NCBI GenBank assembly: GCA_905221605.1
Contig: CAJNDS010002651.1
Span: forward strand, 84,501 to 148,500
Origin: Symbiodinium natans
Lineage: Eukaryota; Sar; Dinophyceae; Suessiales; Symbiodiniaceae
Length of the DNA stretch: 64,000 nt
Reading direction: 5' to 3'
Below, in pieces: positions 56,470-64,000 of the stretch (positions within the stretch are counted from its first letter, which is position 1; each line of letters begins with the position of its first letter). The translations under genes and the position numbers were made by a program. The notes beneath the pieces are model-generated. The model had not been told where the DNA came from, did no database searches, and saw only the letters and a list, made by a program, of their open reading frames with translations.

Positions 56470-56573
56470 AGTCATACTCTGATAAGGGCACCCTTTTTTG
56501 GGTTGGCTATTTTATCAGGGAACCCGGAACCCAAAAAAAAAAGGGGGTAAAGGGTGCCACTGGGCTACCAAGA
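56470..56573. mobile_element. Family C element
   Basis: ATAAGGGCACCCTTTTTTGGG ... AACCCGGAACCC ... GGGTGCCACTGGGCTACCAAG. The left end is less clear. Confidence 0.75.
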
Positions 56574-56760
56574 GCCTGTGAGAACGACAGTCGCCCTATT
56601 TCTACAAGGTGGGGCCCCCTAGTTATAAGTAGAGTTATAAGAGCCCTAAATTGGGATATAAGGATCCTAAATTAGGTTATAAGTCCCTTAACTACAGTCA
56701 GTATAGTAAGGGGGCCCTATTTCTAGCCCTACTTGTGAGTACCCGCTGACCTCCAAGCAA
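56574..56760 (-). CDS. Candidate exon split by a family G element
   Basis: The minus strand reads QRVLTSRARNR before and ATVVLTGS after the element when one copy of GCCCTATTTCTA is removed, all in one frame. It is short and therefore moderate in weight. Confidence 0.4.
56605..56725. mobile_element. Family G element with a 12 bp flanking duplication
   Basis: GCCCTATTTCTA occurs at 56,593-56,604 and 56,714-56,725. Body CAAGGTGGGGCCCCC ... AGTAAGGGG. It lies 1.3 kb from a close copy at 55,227. Confidence 0.9.
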
Positions 56761-57039
56761 GCCTTTTTTACATGTCGGGGGTTCTGATCCTGAGCTTGCA
56801 GACGTCACTTGAGCTCAGGGGTTGGAGGGGTCGGATGTTCAAAATCAGGGCTAAGAAATAAAATGGACCCATAGAGGAAAGAAAGCCCCAAGCCCTGCAC
56901 CCTAAATAATCCTAAACCCTACAAACACCCCTCCAAGTGCGTCGAAGAGTCGGTGTCCTCGAACAGGACCTGAGCAGTAAAATTTCCCGCGCTCTTCGTG
57001 CACAGAAAAATGACAGAGCGAATTCGAAACTCGCAGCTG

Positions 57040-57120
57040 CCTCCGGGTGTTTAGGGTTTAGGGTTTGGGGTTTAGGGTTTGGGGTTTAGGATTAGTAACT
57101 TGGGTTTGAGGTTCTTAGGG
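57040..57120 (+). repeat. Degenerate TTTAGGG/TTTGGGG sequence
   Basis: Short mixed array after an unassigned island (56,760-57,040). Confidence 0.8.
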
Positions 57121-57256
57121 CTTGGGGCTTACCAAAAAGCTGGCAGCCCAGACCACAACGAACAACCTGCCGAAGTCCCATGCGCAAGCTTCAGCGCCCC
57201 GAGCCTTACATGAAGGGTTTAGGGTTTAGGGTTAGGGTTTGGGGTTTAGGGTTTAG

Positions 57257-57525
57257 GGTTTAGGGTTTAGGGTTTGGGGTTTGGGGTTTGGGGTTTGGGG
57301 TTTGGGGTTTGGGGTTTGGGGTTTGGGGTTTGGGGTTTGGGGTTTGGGGGTTGGGGTTTGGGGTTTGGGGTTTGGGGTTTGGGGTTTGGGGTTTGGGGTT
57401 TGGGGTTTGGGGTTTGGGGTTTGGGGTTTGGGGTCTGGGGTTTGGGGTTTGGGGTTTGGGGTTTGGGGTTTGGGGTTTGGGGTTTGGGGTTTGGGGTTTG
57501 GGGTTTGGCGTTTGGGGTTTAGGGG
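57257..57525 (+). repeat. Nearly pure TTTGGGG array, about 36 units
   Basis: Starts as TTTAGGG and switches to TTTGGGG with only three unit changes. All three plus frames and the minus frame are open because seven is not a multiple of three, so the long open frames here are artefacts. It is the largest single-variant block in the window. Confidence 0.98.
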
Positions 57526-57744
57526 CTTAGGGTTTAAAGGGCTCAGGGCTTCGGGTTTCCAAAAGCCCCCAACCCCCCCAAATGCCTTGAGACCCAAATA
57601 ATTGCGACCCATCACAACTCGCCATACATGCTTCGAAAAGAGCCGATGAACGGCCTGATACCGTAAGCCCTGAACCCTATAACCCTGAGTCCAAAAGCCT
57701 GAGAAGCTGGACGGTTCAAATAGCAACAGATTCTTAGCTTTGGA

Positions 57745-57845
57745 GTAGACCCTGGAAAAAAGTATACACTTTTTAGGTATAAGCAGCTATAAAAGGAACC
57801 CAGAACAAAAAATAAGTATTAAAGTATAGTACTCCAAAACCCAGG
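57745..57845. mobile_element. Family H-like element
   Basis: TAAGCAGCTATAAAAGGAACCCAGAACAAAAAATAAG and ACTTTTTAGGTAT match the interior of the 60,843 copy. Ends are less clear. Confidence 0.6.
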
Positions 57846-58007
57846 ATTCATGCGATCAGTGAGTTGATGACGAAGAAAAGCGAAGCGATTCATGGGGCGC
57901 TCTCTTCTATCGCTTGGACTTAAACCCCAAACCTTGAACCCAAAAACCTAAACCCGAAACCCTAGACCCTAAATCCTAAAACCTAAGCCCCAAATCCTAA
58001 ACCTCAA

Positions 58008-58170
58008 ACCCCAAGTAAGTGCCCTGAACCCTAAACCCCAAGTAAGTGCCCTAAACCCTAAACCCTAAACCCTAAACCCCAAACCCCAAGTACGTGCCCG
58101 GGGACATCCTTCAGGTTCAGCAAGTCGTTGACGCTGACGCCGAAGCGGGTGAGCACCTGAGCCCCAATTT
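58008..58170 (-). CDS. Candidate exon (LysM-like) with a triplicated 3' edge
   Basis: The minus strand (58,100-58,165) reads QVLTRFGVSVNDLLNLKDV. FGVSVNDLLNL resembles the helix region of LysM domains (YGVSVEELLELN), which bind glycan, but the segment is too short to be sure. Its downstream edge GGGCAC(T/G)TACTTGGGGTT occurs three times (58,083, 58,035, 58,008), each followed by TTTAGGG-type units. Confidence 0.45.
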
Positions 58171-58282
58171 AGGGTTTAGGGTTTAGGGTTTAGGGTTTGA
58201 AGTGCCCCTCCCAACTCTTGTTTCCGAGCCTGGGCTTGGGGGTTTAGGGTTTAGGGTTTGGGGTTTAGGGTTTAGGGTTTAG

Positions 58283-58335
58283 GGGTTAGGGTTCACTGGA
58301 GAACCCGAAAGAAGTAGTGGTCATCAGTGTAGCAG
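58283..58335 (-). CDS. Candidate exon, possibly glycosyltransferase-like
   Basis: The minus strand reads EAQHCYTDDHYFFRVLQ and ends at CAG|TGAACC. The C-x-x-D-x-HY pattern recalls C(F/Y)PDEHY of GT14/core-2-type proteins. Weak evidence. Confidence 0.4.
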
Positions 58336-58394
58336 TGCTGTGCTTCCCTGTTAGGGTTTAGGGTTTAGGGTTTAGGGTTTAGGGTTTAGGGTTT

Positions 58395-58488
58395 AGGGTG
58401 CAGCAAATCCTTGTGAGGGGGTCGAGGAATCAAGAAGTCAAGCTCCAAACCCTCCCCTAGCCACTCGCACCAAAACGCGATGCCTTGA
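58395..58488 (-). CDS. Candidate exon, unknown protein
   Basis: The minus strand reads GIAFWCEWLGEGLELDFLI and then PRPPHKDLL; aromatic and acidic, clearly protein-like. Neighbour of 58,283-58,335 on the same strand. Confidence 0.6.
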
Positions 58489-58499
58489 GGGTTTAGGCT

Positions 58500-58735
58500 T
58501 TAGGGTTTAGGGTGTAAGGTTTAGGGTTTAGGGTTTAAGGTTTAGGGTTTAAGGTTTAGGGTTTAGGGTTTAGGGCTTAAGGCTTAGGGTTTAATGCATT
58601 GGAAGGGGGGAAGGGCCGGCCAGATCGGACAGAATCAGCCCACCAGTTATTCTTACGTTTAGGGTTTAGGGTTTAGGGTTTAGGGTTTAGGGTTTAGGGT
58701 TTGGGGTTTAGGGTTTAGGGGTTTAGGGTTTAGGG
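58500..58735 (+). repeat. TTTAGGG arrays around a short exon
   Basis: Arrays at 58,490-58,600 and 58,658-58,735. Between them 58,605-58,650 reads NWWADSVRSGRPFPP on the minus strand, a likely small exon. Confidence 0.75.
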
Positions 58736-58835
58736 GTGCAGCCCCTGAAAAAACGAGAGGTGACGGAAGCAGATAGGGCTTGCTTAGAGTTTGGGGGTTT
58801 GGGGGTTAGCAGAGCCACCCTAACCCCAAAAACCC

Positions 58836-58945
58836 TTAAACCCTTTAAACCCTTTAAACCCTTTAAACCCTTTAAACCCTATAAACCCTATAAACCCTAT
58901 AAACCCTTTAAACCCTTTAAACCCTTTAAACCCTAGAAATCCTAT
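58836..58945 (-). repeat. 9-mer array CCCTTTAAA/CCCTATAAA
   Basis: Five CCCTTTAAA, three CCCTATAAA and four more CCCTTTAAA units. As nine is a multiple of three, both strands translate to repeating tripeptides; not a gene. Confidence 0.95.
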
Positions 58946-58969
58946 AAATCCTATAAGCCCTGAACCTGG

Positions 58970-59055
58970 CCACCCTTCCACGCGGGACTCAAGAGGATGC
59001 TGAAGCCCACATCTCTTCATCGCTACGATAGCGACGCCGGGGGTCACCAGAGTGG
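58970..59055 (-). CDS. Candidate exon, frame ambiguous
   Basis: The minus strand reads TPGVAIVAMKRCGLQHPLE or RRRYRSDEEMWASASS; both plausible. A poly-G tract borders it. Confidence 0.35.
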
Positions 59056-59336
59056 GTGGGCGGGGGGGGGGGGGGAGGATGACTTAGGGTTTGAGTTTTC
59101 GGGTTTAGGGTTTGAGGTTGGGGGGGTGGGGCTTCTTTCGGGTTACAATGTCCGACTGAATTGTGCTTGAACGCCCTCTGAACACGAGTTCTGACCGGAT
59201 TCCTTTACGTGGAAAGGTCGGAAACACAACTTGACAGCATTTACTATGCTACTGGGAACCCTGAACCCTACACCTGAAAACCTCGAGGCATAAACCCTAA
59301 ACCCTAAACCCTAAACCCAAAACCCGATAACCCAGA

Positions 59337-59412
59337 GCCGCAAAGACGCCTGAGCCATTTCCGGGTTCTTCATCAGGAGCTCGAACTCATCACGGTGGAT
59401 CTGCCCTGGGGA
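59337..59412 (-). CDS. EF-hand-like exon
   Basis: The minus strand reads GQIHRDEFELLMKNPEMAQ and then ASLRLW. G-x-I-x-x-x-EF-x-x-L is the second half of an EF-hand loop and its exiting helix, as in many dinoflagellate EF-hand and ion-channel proteins. The acidic D-x-D-x-D half would be in the preceding exon, not found here. Calcium binding is inferred. Confidence 0.5.
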
Positions 59413-59419
59413 GCGGATG

Positions 59420-59845
59420 GGTTAGGGTCTCAGGGATTCTGCGTTTAGGGTTTACAAGGGTTTGGCTTCGTAGGGTTCCACGCAGGACAACCAAATCATG
59501 AGTTGTGGTTTTGGTTCTATTCTAACCCTAAACCCTACTCTCTAAACCCTAAACCATAAACCTGAAACCCTGCACCCTACCCCTTTCCAGGCCCGAAGGA
59601 TCCCTTGTGGGGCTGGGGGATACTAGGAATAACAGGGTTACTTGGAGGTTCATGGGCACTTCGAAGTTGGTTTAGGGTTTAGGGTTTAGGGTTTAGGGTT
59701 TAGGGTTTAGGGTTGAGGGTTTAGGGTTATATGTACTCTGAGTAAAGCAAGTGAAGCCCTGAAGCCCGTTTGCGCTTGTGGCTTGGGGGAATGTCGAGTT
59801 TTCGGAGCTTTGTTGAGGGCTCAGGGATTTTAAGGGTTTGGGATT
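59420..59845. other. Repeats and family D half-element
   Basis: 59,639-59,670 has ACTTGGAGGTTCATGGGCACTTCG, the left end of family D, running straight into a TTTAGGG array (59,670-59,730). The rest is intron-like. Confidence 0.6.
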
Positions 59846-59994
59846 CGGATGTTCCCCCTTCTGCTAACAGTCCTTCATAGGGATTATCGTACCCTAAACC
59901 CTAAACCCTAAACCCTAAACCCTAAATCCTAAACCCTAAACCCTAAACCCCAAACGTAACTTAAGGACTGTTAGTACAAGGGGGAGCATCCCAA
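59846..59994. mobile_element. Family E element containing a CCCTAAA array
   Basis: TTCGGATGTTCCCCCTTC ... ATAGGGATTATCG, then ten CCCTAAA units (59,890-59,955), then TAACTTAAGGACTG ... GGGGGAGCATCCCAAG. GGGTTTGGGATT lies on both sides (59,834-59,845, 59,996-60,007). The array has been placed inside the element. Confidence 0.9.
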
Positions 59995-60039
59995 GGGTTT
60001 GGGATTACGAGCCCTGAACCCAGCGAGGCCTGGGTCTTG

Positions 60040-60290
60040 AGGCGGTTTAGGGTTTAGGGTTTAGGGTTTAGGGTTTAGGGTTTAGGGTTTTAAGGTTTAG
60101 GGCTTAGGGTTTTCAGGTTAAAAAACCCTGAAAAAACCCTAACTCTAAACCCCGAACCTGAATGAATGCCTTCCAACCCTCAACATTCCCAAGCGATTCG
60201 ATTTCAGCCGGTTGGTTCCAGTCTTGCACTCATAGCCCTGAACCACATTTAGGGTTTAGGGATTAGGGTTTGGGGTTTAGGGGTAAAGGC
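60040..60290. other. TTTAGGG repeats and intron-like sequence
   Basis: TTTAGGG at 60,042-60,110, inverted CCCTGAAAAAACCC-type sequence to 60,160. No exon is supported. Confidence 0.5.
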
Positions 60291-60299
60291 TGAGCTACC

Positions 60300-60352
60300 T
60301 GATGCGCACGAAGGCTCTTGATGCTATTGACGGTCTATGTTCCGGCCGTAAA
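60300..60352 (-). CDS. Candidate short exon with canonical donor
   Basis: The minus strand reads PSIASRAFVRI to AG|GTAGCTC. CCCTAAA array on the upstream side. Confidence 0.45.
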
Positions 60353-60432
60353 CCCTAAACCCTAAACGCTAAACCCTAAACCCTAAACCCTAAACCCTAA
60401 ACCCTAAACCCTAAACCCTAAACCCTAAACCT
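60352..60432 (-). repeat. CCCTAAA array
   Basis: Eleven units, separating the exons at 60,300 and 60,433. Confidence 0.97.
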
Positions 60433-60525
60433 TCAGCGCAGCCTCAGATCAAATGCTGGCTCCAGGCTACACTGCTGGGCCCTTGGCTGTCGTTGTCCTT
60501 GTCATGACCTCTGGCGTCGACCCCA
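60433..60525 (-). CDS. Candidate exon, unknown protein
   Basis: The minus strand reads VDARGHDKDNDSQGPSSVA and then WSQHLI before a stop. DARGHDKDNDS is acidic and hydrophilic. Confidence 0.5.
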
Positions 60526-60619
60526 AACCCTAAACCCTAAGCCCTAAACCTACAAAGACTCAAAGTTAGTCATTCCCTTGGAGGATCTTCAAAAGGGTCC
60601 CCAAACCCAAGGGTACAAC

Positions 60620-60715
60620 CCCAAACCCTAAACCCTAAACCCTAAACCCTAAACCCTAAACCCTAAACCCTAAACCCTAAACCCTAAACCCTAAACCCTA
60701 AACCCTAAACCCTAA
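60620..60715 (-). repeat. CCCTAAA array
   Basis: Thirteen perfect units. Confidence 0.97.
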
Positions 60716-60799
60716 TCGGGATCCAAGGTAGAGCCCCATGATTGACACGAAGGGGCCTTTTATGGGGTTCACGGTTGTATCAGGCCCAAATGGCCCATC

Positions 60800-61080
60800 C
60801 TGGCACAGCTTACCTAAGAATCCTATAAGGGGAAGTATGACCTAGTTGCTGAGTACCCTGGGCCGAAAAAGGATGTAACTTTTCCATGCATGGTAGGTTT
60901 TTATTTAACCGGCTACAATAGGAACCCAGAACCAAAAAAAACATTAACGCACAGTACCCCAAAACCCAGTAATTAACAATGTAGGCTTGGGGTTGTTCAG
61001 GGAGGAGTCGCTTCCGGGCCAAGACGGTCTTGCGACGGACAAAGGGGCCCGCCCCTTCTCCTGAGACCGGCCGAGTTTAC
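60800..61080 (-). CDS. Candidate exons around a family H element
   Basis: The upstream exon reads VRRKTVLARKRLLPEQPQA and then YI. After the element (donor GTTAATTAC, acceptor CAACTAG) a 31 nt exon reads VILPLIGFL and meets G|GTAAGC. A short hydrophobic segment follows a basic one. Other frames are open upstream, so moderate confidence. Confidence 0.45.
60843..60990. mobile_element. Family H element
   Basis: TAGTTGCTGAGTACCCTGGGCC ... ACAGTACCCCAAAACCCAGTAATTAAC. Same left end as the copy spliced at 10,008-10,115. Confidence 0.85.
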
Positions 61081-61204
61081 AACCAAAATTCTAAACCCTA
61101 AGCGCCAAAAAAAAGCCCTGGGCCCAAAAGCCCTCAAGCCGCAACAACCTCAAACCCTAAACCCTAAACCCTAAACCCTAAACCCTAAACCCTAAACCCT
61201 AAAC

Positions 61205-61302
61205 CAACTCCACTCTGCGATCTGCAGCCCAACCTCAGGCCCGCCATGGAATTTTCGCGCCTGAGAGCGCATTGGCCTCGCAGCCCTGAAGCCTAAAAAA
61301 AC
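61205..61302 (-). CDS. Candidate exon, unknown protein
   Basis: The minus strand reads LRGQCALRRENSMAGLRLG and then CRSQSGV, next to a CCCTAAA array (61,150-61,204). Confidence 0.4.
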
Positions 61303-61309
61303 CCTTGCA

Positions 61310-61730
61310 TGGAGTCTTAGGGTTTAGGGTTTAGGGTTTAGGGTTTAGGAGTCCTAGCGAGGCTGGCCCTCAAAAACCTGAAGAAAGACTCCTAAATACG
61401 AGCCTCTCAAACCCAATGATAAGAGAAAAACACGAAAGATATCCTAAACCCTAAACCCTGAACCCTGAACCCCGAACCCTAAAAATATCCCAAGGTCCAA
61501 CACAGATAGCTGCCCCAACTACCCGCTACCCAACATGAAGACCCACATCAGGCCGAGGCCTAACGCCCCCTTTCTGCTGGCTAGGACAGGGTAGTCATAG
61601 GGTGGGGTTTCGGGTTTAGGGTTTAGGGCTTAGGGTTTAGGGTTTAGGGTTGGGGTTTAGGGTTTAGGGTTGGGGTTTTAAGTGGGGGGGGGGGGGGGTA
61701 GAATTCTGAACTCTAACCACACACGACTCC
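61310..61730. other. Arrays and AT-rich element, no gene
   Basis: TTTAGGG at 61,318-61,348 and 61,610-61,680; an AT-rich element (AAATACGAGCCTCTCAAACCC) at 61,375-61,445; a G tract at 61,684-61,698. Confidence 0.6.
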
Positions 61731-61734
61731 CTAC

Positions 61735-61868
61735 AACCCAGCACCCTTCCAGATGCCGTAGCTCGCTGGGCGCCCAGACACTCCAGAATCTCCAGGAGTG
61801 TACTTTTGAGGTAGGCCACGGCGGCCTGTTTAAGCGCTAGGTTGGCCCTTTTTAAAGCCCTCTGAAGA
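61735..61868 (-). CDS. Candidate exon, helical, unknown protein
   Basis: The minus strand reads LKRANLALKQAAVAYLKST and then LLEILECLGAQRATASG, a strongly helical segment. It begins after an AT-rich element (61,865-61,935) whose right end TTCTTCAG would be the acceptor. Confidence 0.65.
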
Positions 61869-62029
61869 AGATTCCTACAGTATGACCCTCTGAAGCCCAT
61901 AATATAGTGAACATACACAATATCCCAAGGGCCTACTTGTATCTCTGTACCTTACCGTGCTCGGGAACGACAAAGGGTGCCTAACTCCCACATTCCCTAC
62001 TAAGAGCCGGCAGGTTTGTGTGGGTGTGT

Positions 62030-62330
62030 GCCTAAACCCTAAACCCTAAACTCTAAACCCTAAACCCTAAACTTTATGTGTGAGCATCGTGGGGTTTCAG
62101 GGCTTTAGGCCTCAAGGCCTTGAGGATTACTTGGGCTGCAGCGTGAAGACTCTAATCCGAGCCTCTACCCTTCAAGGGACTAAGGAGAGCCCCTTATGAG
62201 GGACCTTAGGGGTTCTTTAGGGTTATAAGGACTAGAAAAGATCCCTTCTAGGGGTCCCCCTCGTACCCCTGCAACCCCAGCACCCGAAAGCCCAAAGCCG
62301 AAACCACTTAAGCCGTACTTAGAGGTTCAT
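62030..62330. other. Intron-like stretch
   Basis: CCCTAAA at 62,033-62,070; 62,160-62,270 has an inverted pair (AAGGGACTAAGG...CCTTAGGGGTTC) resembling 7310-7330 and 7540. No exon is called. Confidence 0.45.
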
Positions 62331-62456
62331 GGTACTTAGTAACGTACTTCTAGCTGTACTTATAACCATATTGGGGCACTTAAGGGGCTTATGAGTGGGT
62401 TATAAGTACAGTATTGGTTAATAAGCACCATGAACCTCCAAGTCAAGCCGAAACCA
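62295..62456. mobile_element. Family D element within a 12 bp direct repeat
   Basis: AAGCCGAAACCA at 62,295-62,306 and 62,445-62,456 encloses CTTAGAGGTTCATGGTACTTAG ... AGCACCATGAACCTCCAAG (62,328-62,442). Between the left repeat and the element are CTTAAGCCGTA bases. Confidence 0.8.
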
Positions 62457-62659
62457 TCCAGACAAGGGTCTCCACGTAGGAATTCGGGAATTGCGGGTTT
62501 AGGGTATTCACGGTTTGGGTTTAGGGTTTAGGGCTGAGGGGTTTCGGGTTTCGGGTTTAGGGTTTGGGAGGGTATAGGTTTATTCAGGGCAACCTGGTAG
62601 ACAGTATTCCTCAGCACGTGTTTTTGGAGGCCTCCGCTTTCCTCGAGCCAACATTATGG

Positions 62660-62785
62660 CTTCCTTACATATATGTATATATATATATATATATATGTAT
62701 AGATCTTAACCCTAAACCCTAAACCCTAAACCTATAAATAAGAAAATAAATAAATATACATATATATATATATATATACGTAGTT
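62660..62785. repeat. TA microsatellites flanking a short CCCTAAA array
   Basis: (TA)n with GTATA ends lies at 62,668-62,700 and 62,752-62,780 in inverted arrangement around about four CCCTAAA units. The flanking CA/TA palindrome resembles 20,930-21,060. Confidence 0.9.
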
Positions 62786-62864
62786 GCTCTGGTATCCCTA
62801 AGCCACCAAGCCTCTCCAACTTTGCCCTACAGCCCTACAACAAGACCCCGAAACCTGCACCTCC

Positions 62865-62945
62865 TAAACCCTACACCTAAACCCTAAACCCTAAACCCTA
62901 AACCCTAAACCCTAAACCCTAAACCCTAAACCCTAAACCCTACCA
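62865..62945 (-). repeat. CCCTAAA array
   Basis: Eleven units; intron-like sequence follows to 63,000. Confidence 0.97.
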
Positions 62946-62999
62946 CCCTAAGACCCCCATCCCTAGAGCCCAAACCCTTGAACCGCAGAGTCCGGACGG

Positions 63000-63068
63000 G
63001 CTTTTCCTAGCGCAGCCCGAGTTTGGAGAGGCTCGGCCAGAGAAGCGGTTGCACGTCATGGCTACTAG
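63000..63068 (-). CDS. Candidate exon, unknown protein
   Basis: The minus strand reads SHDVQPLLWPSLSKLGLR with a stop, or VAMTCNRFSGRASPNSGCA in another frame. Confidence 0.4.
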
Positions 63069-63069
63069 G

Positions 63070-63550
63070 AGGCTCCCTAAACTCTAAACCCTAAACCCTA
63101 AACCTCAAATCCTAAACCCTAAGTACCCTGCACCCTAAACCCTAACCCTAAACCCTAAACCCTAAACCCTAAACCCTAAACCCTAAACCCTAAACCCTAG
63201 ACCCTGCGGTACTGGCCAGTAGGGTTTTTACGTAGAGAGCATGTCGGAAGTTCCTCGGCAAAAACGGAACCCTTTCTGCTTTTAGGGTTTAGGGTTTAGG
63301 GTTTAGGGTTTAGGGTGTGTCCCTAGTGAAGAAGTCGTACCCGGGGCGCCATTTGCCTACTATTTCGGGGTTATGCCCCATACATTTGTGGCTTGTAACC
63401 TCCGATTTTGTAGGGTTTGGGAGTCACAGGTATGTTAAGCAGCCAAGCCTGCCACATTTTTTGTAGGTGGTTTAGGGTTTAGGGTTTAGGGTTTAGGGTT
63501 TAGGGTTTGGGGTTTAGGGTTTAGGGTTTAGGGTTTAGGGTTTAGGGGTT
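63070..63550. repeat. CCCTAAA and TTTAGGG arrays with small islands
   Basis: CCCTAAA at 63,085-63,200; TTTAGGG at 63,280-63,315 and 63,470-63,550. 63,222-63,275 may be a short exon (KGFRFCRGTSDMLST). The island 63,320-63,470 is AT-rich and intron-like. Confidence 0.8.
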
Positions 63551-63559
63551 AGGGTTCAC

Positions 63560-63622
63560 TTCTGGGTTTCCTTCAGTTCACCTACAGCACAGACGGTTTG
63601 CTGCGAGTTCTCGTGGTCGATC
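63560..63622 (-). CDS. Candidate exon, unknown protein
   Basis: The minus strand reads EIDHENSQQTVCAVGELKE and then TQK; charged and clearly protein-like, TTTAGGG repeat on its downstream side. Confidence 0.55.
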
Positions 63623-63739
63623 TCTTGTCAGAATTCCCTACGCCAGTCAGGAGGAGACATTGACAGATTGAAGCAGGGATAGGGTTTAGGGTTTAGGGTT
63701 TATATAGGGTTTAGGGTTTTGGGTTTAGGGTTTAGGGTT

Positions 63740-63912
63740 CAACAATTTTGTGTCTGAAAATCTGTTCTTTTGGGGATTTGGAGGGTATGGAGTGCCCTGA
63801 TCGGTATGGGCCCGACCTGCGAACCGACCCCAGCTGTGCCGCGAACCACGGTGAAAATGGGCAGCTGCCGGGCAGCTGCATCGGAGATAGAAAGTTGGAA
63901 AACTGGCGGTTT
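63740..63912 (-). CDS. Candidate exon, unknown protein
   Basis: The minus strand reads FQLSISDAAARQLPIFTVV, RGTAGVGSQVGPIPIRALH and TLQIPKRTDFQT, about 55 codons, between TTTAGGG stretches. The plus-strand frames over the same bases are weaker. The window ends soon after, so the gene may continue beyond it. Confidence 0.5.
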
Positions 63913-64000
63913 AGGGTTTGGAGGGTTTGGGTACTTTGACCCTTGCTGCATGCTTTACCCGCACACCCGGACCAGGAACTCTCCTAAACCCTGAACCCTC

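Noticed and set aside
57253-57726. Frames encoding repeated GFGVWGL or NPKPQTP
   Set aside because: Translation of a pure TTTGGGG heptamer array; equally open in several frames.
58090-58170. Firm call of a LysM protein
   Set aside because: Only about 20 residues resemble the motif, and the rest of the domain is not visible.
58736-59047. Frames with repeated FKPFKPYKP or GFKGFKGFIGF
   Set aside because: Translation of a CCCTTTAAA/CCCTATAAA 9-mer array.
1-64000. The idea that the window is a chromosome end
   Set aside because: Arrays occur in both orientations throughout and alternate with exons; there is no terminal one-directional array at either edge.

Overview
ORGANISM. The window looks like nuclear DNA of a dinoflagellate or a close relative (inference). 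The bulk repeat is the TTTAGGG heptamer. Almost every recognisable exon is on the minus strand. The genes are cut into exons of about 40-540 nt, and several introns start with GC or GA instead of GT, as is known for dinoflagellates. No rRNA, tRNA, CRISPR, prokaryotic operon or long intact single-exon gene was found. Most long open frames across repeats are artefacts; the real coding signal is in short unique islands between repeats. LAYOUT. Islands of unique sequence (50-350 bp, mostly minus-strand exons) alternate with (TTTAGGG)n or (CCCTAAA)n arrays and with short palindromic elements of at least ten families. 0-8.7 kb: exons of unrecognised genes, including a C-terminal exon pair split by a 64 bp palindromic intron (6.1-6.35 kb) and an intron apparently made by tandem duplication (5.6-6.0 kb). 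8.74-12.4 kb: the best-resolved gene, the C-terminal part of a Mei2-like RNA-binding protein; six of its exons join in frame across five introns. 12.8-16.7 kb: small exons, one encoding a CCHC zinc knuckle. 17.06-19.46 kb: a leucine-rich-repeat protein with a likely start codon. 19.6-23.8 kb: mixed exons. 25.1-25.5 kb: C-terminal exons of an unknown protein split by two elements. 28.2-28.8 kb: the start of a metallophosphoesterase-like protein (GDWGG motif). 29.7-41.9 kb: many unidentified minus-strand exons. 42.5-43.2 kb: a large inverted 8-mer satellite. 43.2-45.3 kb: an array-poor region with a two-exon gene fragment using an ordinary GT-AG intron. 46.4-56.8 kb: further exons, including a ubiquitin-like one at 54.2-54.6 kb. 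57.3-57.5 kb: a pure TTTGGGG array. 58.1-59.4 kb: exons of a possible glycosyltransferase-like protein and an EF-hand-like exon. 59.4-64 kb: more unidentified exons. MAIN RESULT. The introns have a readable architecture. Palindromic elements, mostly ending CTTG...CAAG, sit exactly between exons, are flanked by 3-12 bp direct repeats, and their removal restores the reading frame. In the Mei2-like gene the splice dinucleotides lie in the duplicated target (GCC, GAC, GAA or AGGTTCT), which would explain non-GT donors. Telomere-type arrays lie inside these introns or form whole introns, in places with 15-22 bp of exon edge duplicated on both sides. I read the window as a set of introner families combined with telomeric-repeat insertion and tandem-duplication intron gain. 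All exon calls come from hand translation; no database search was run.
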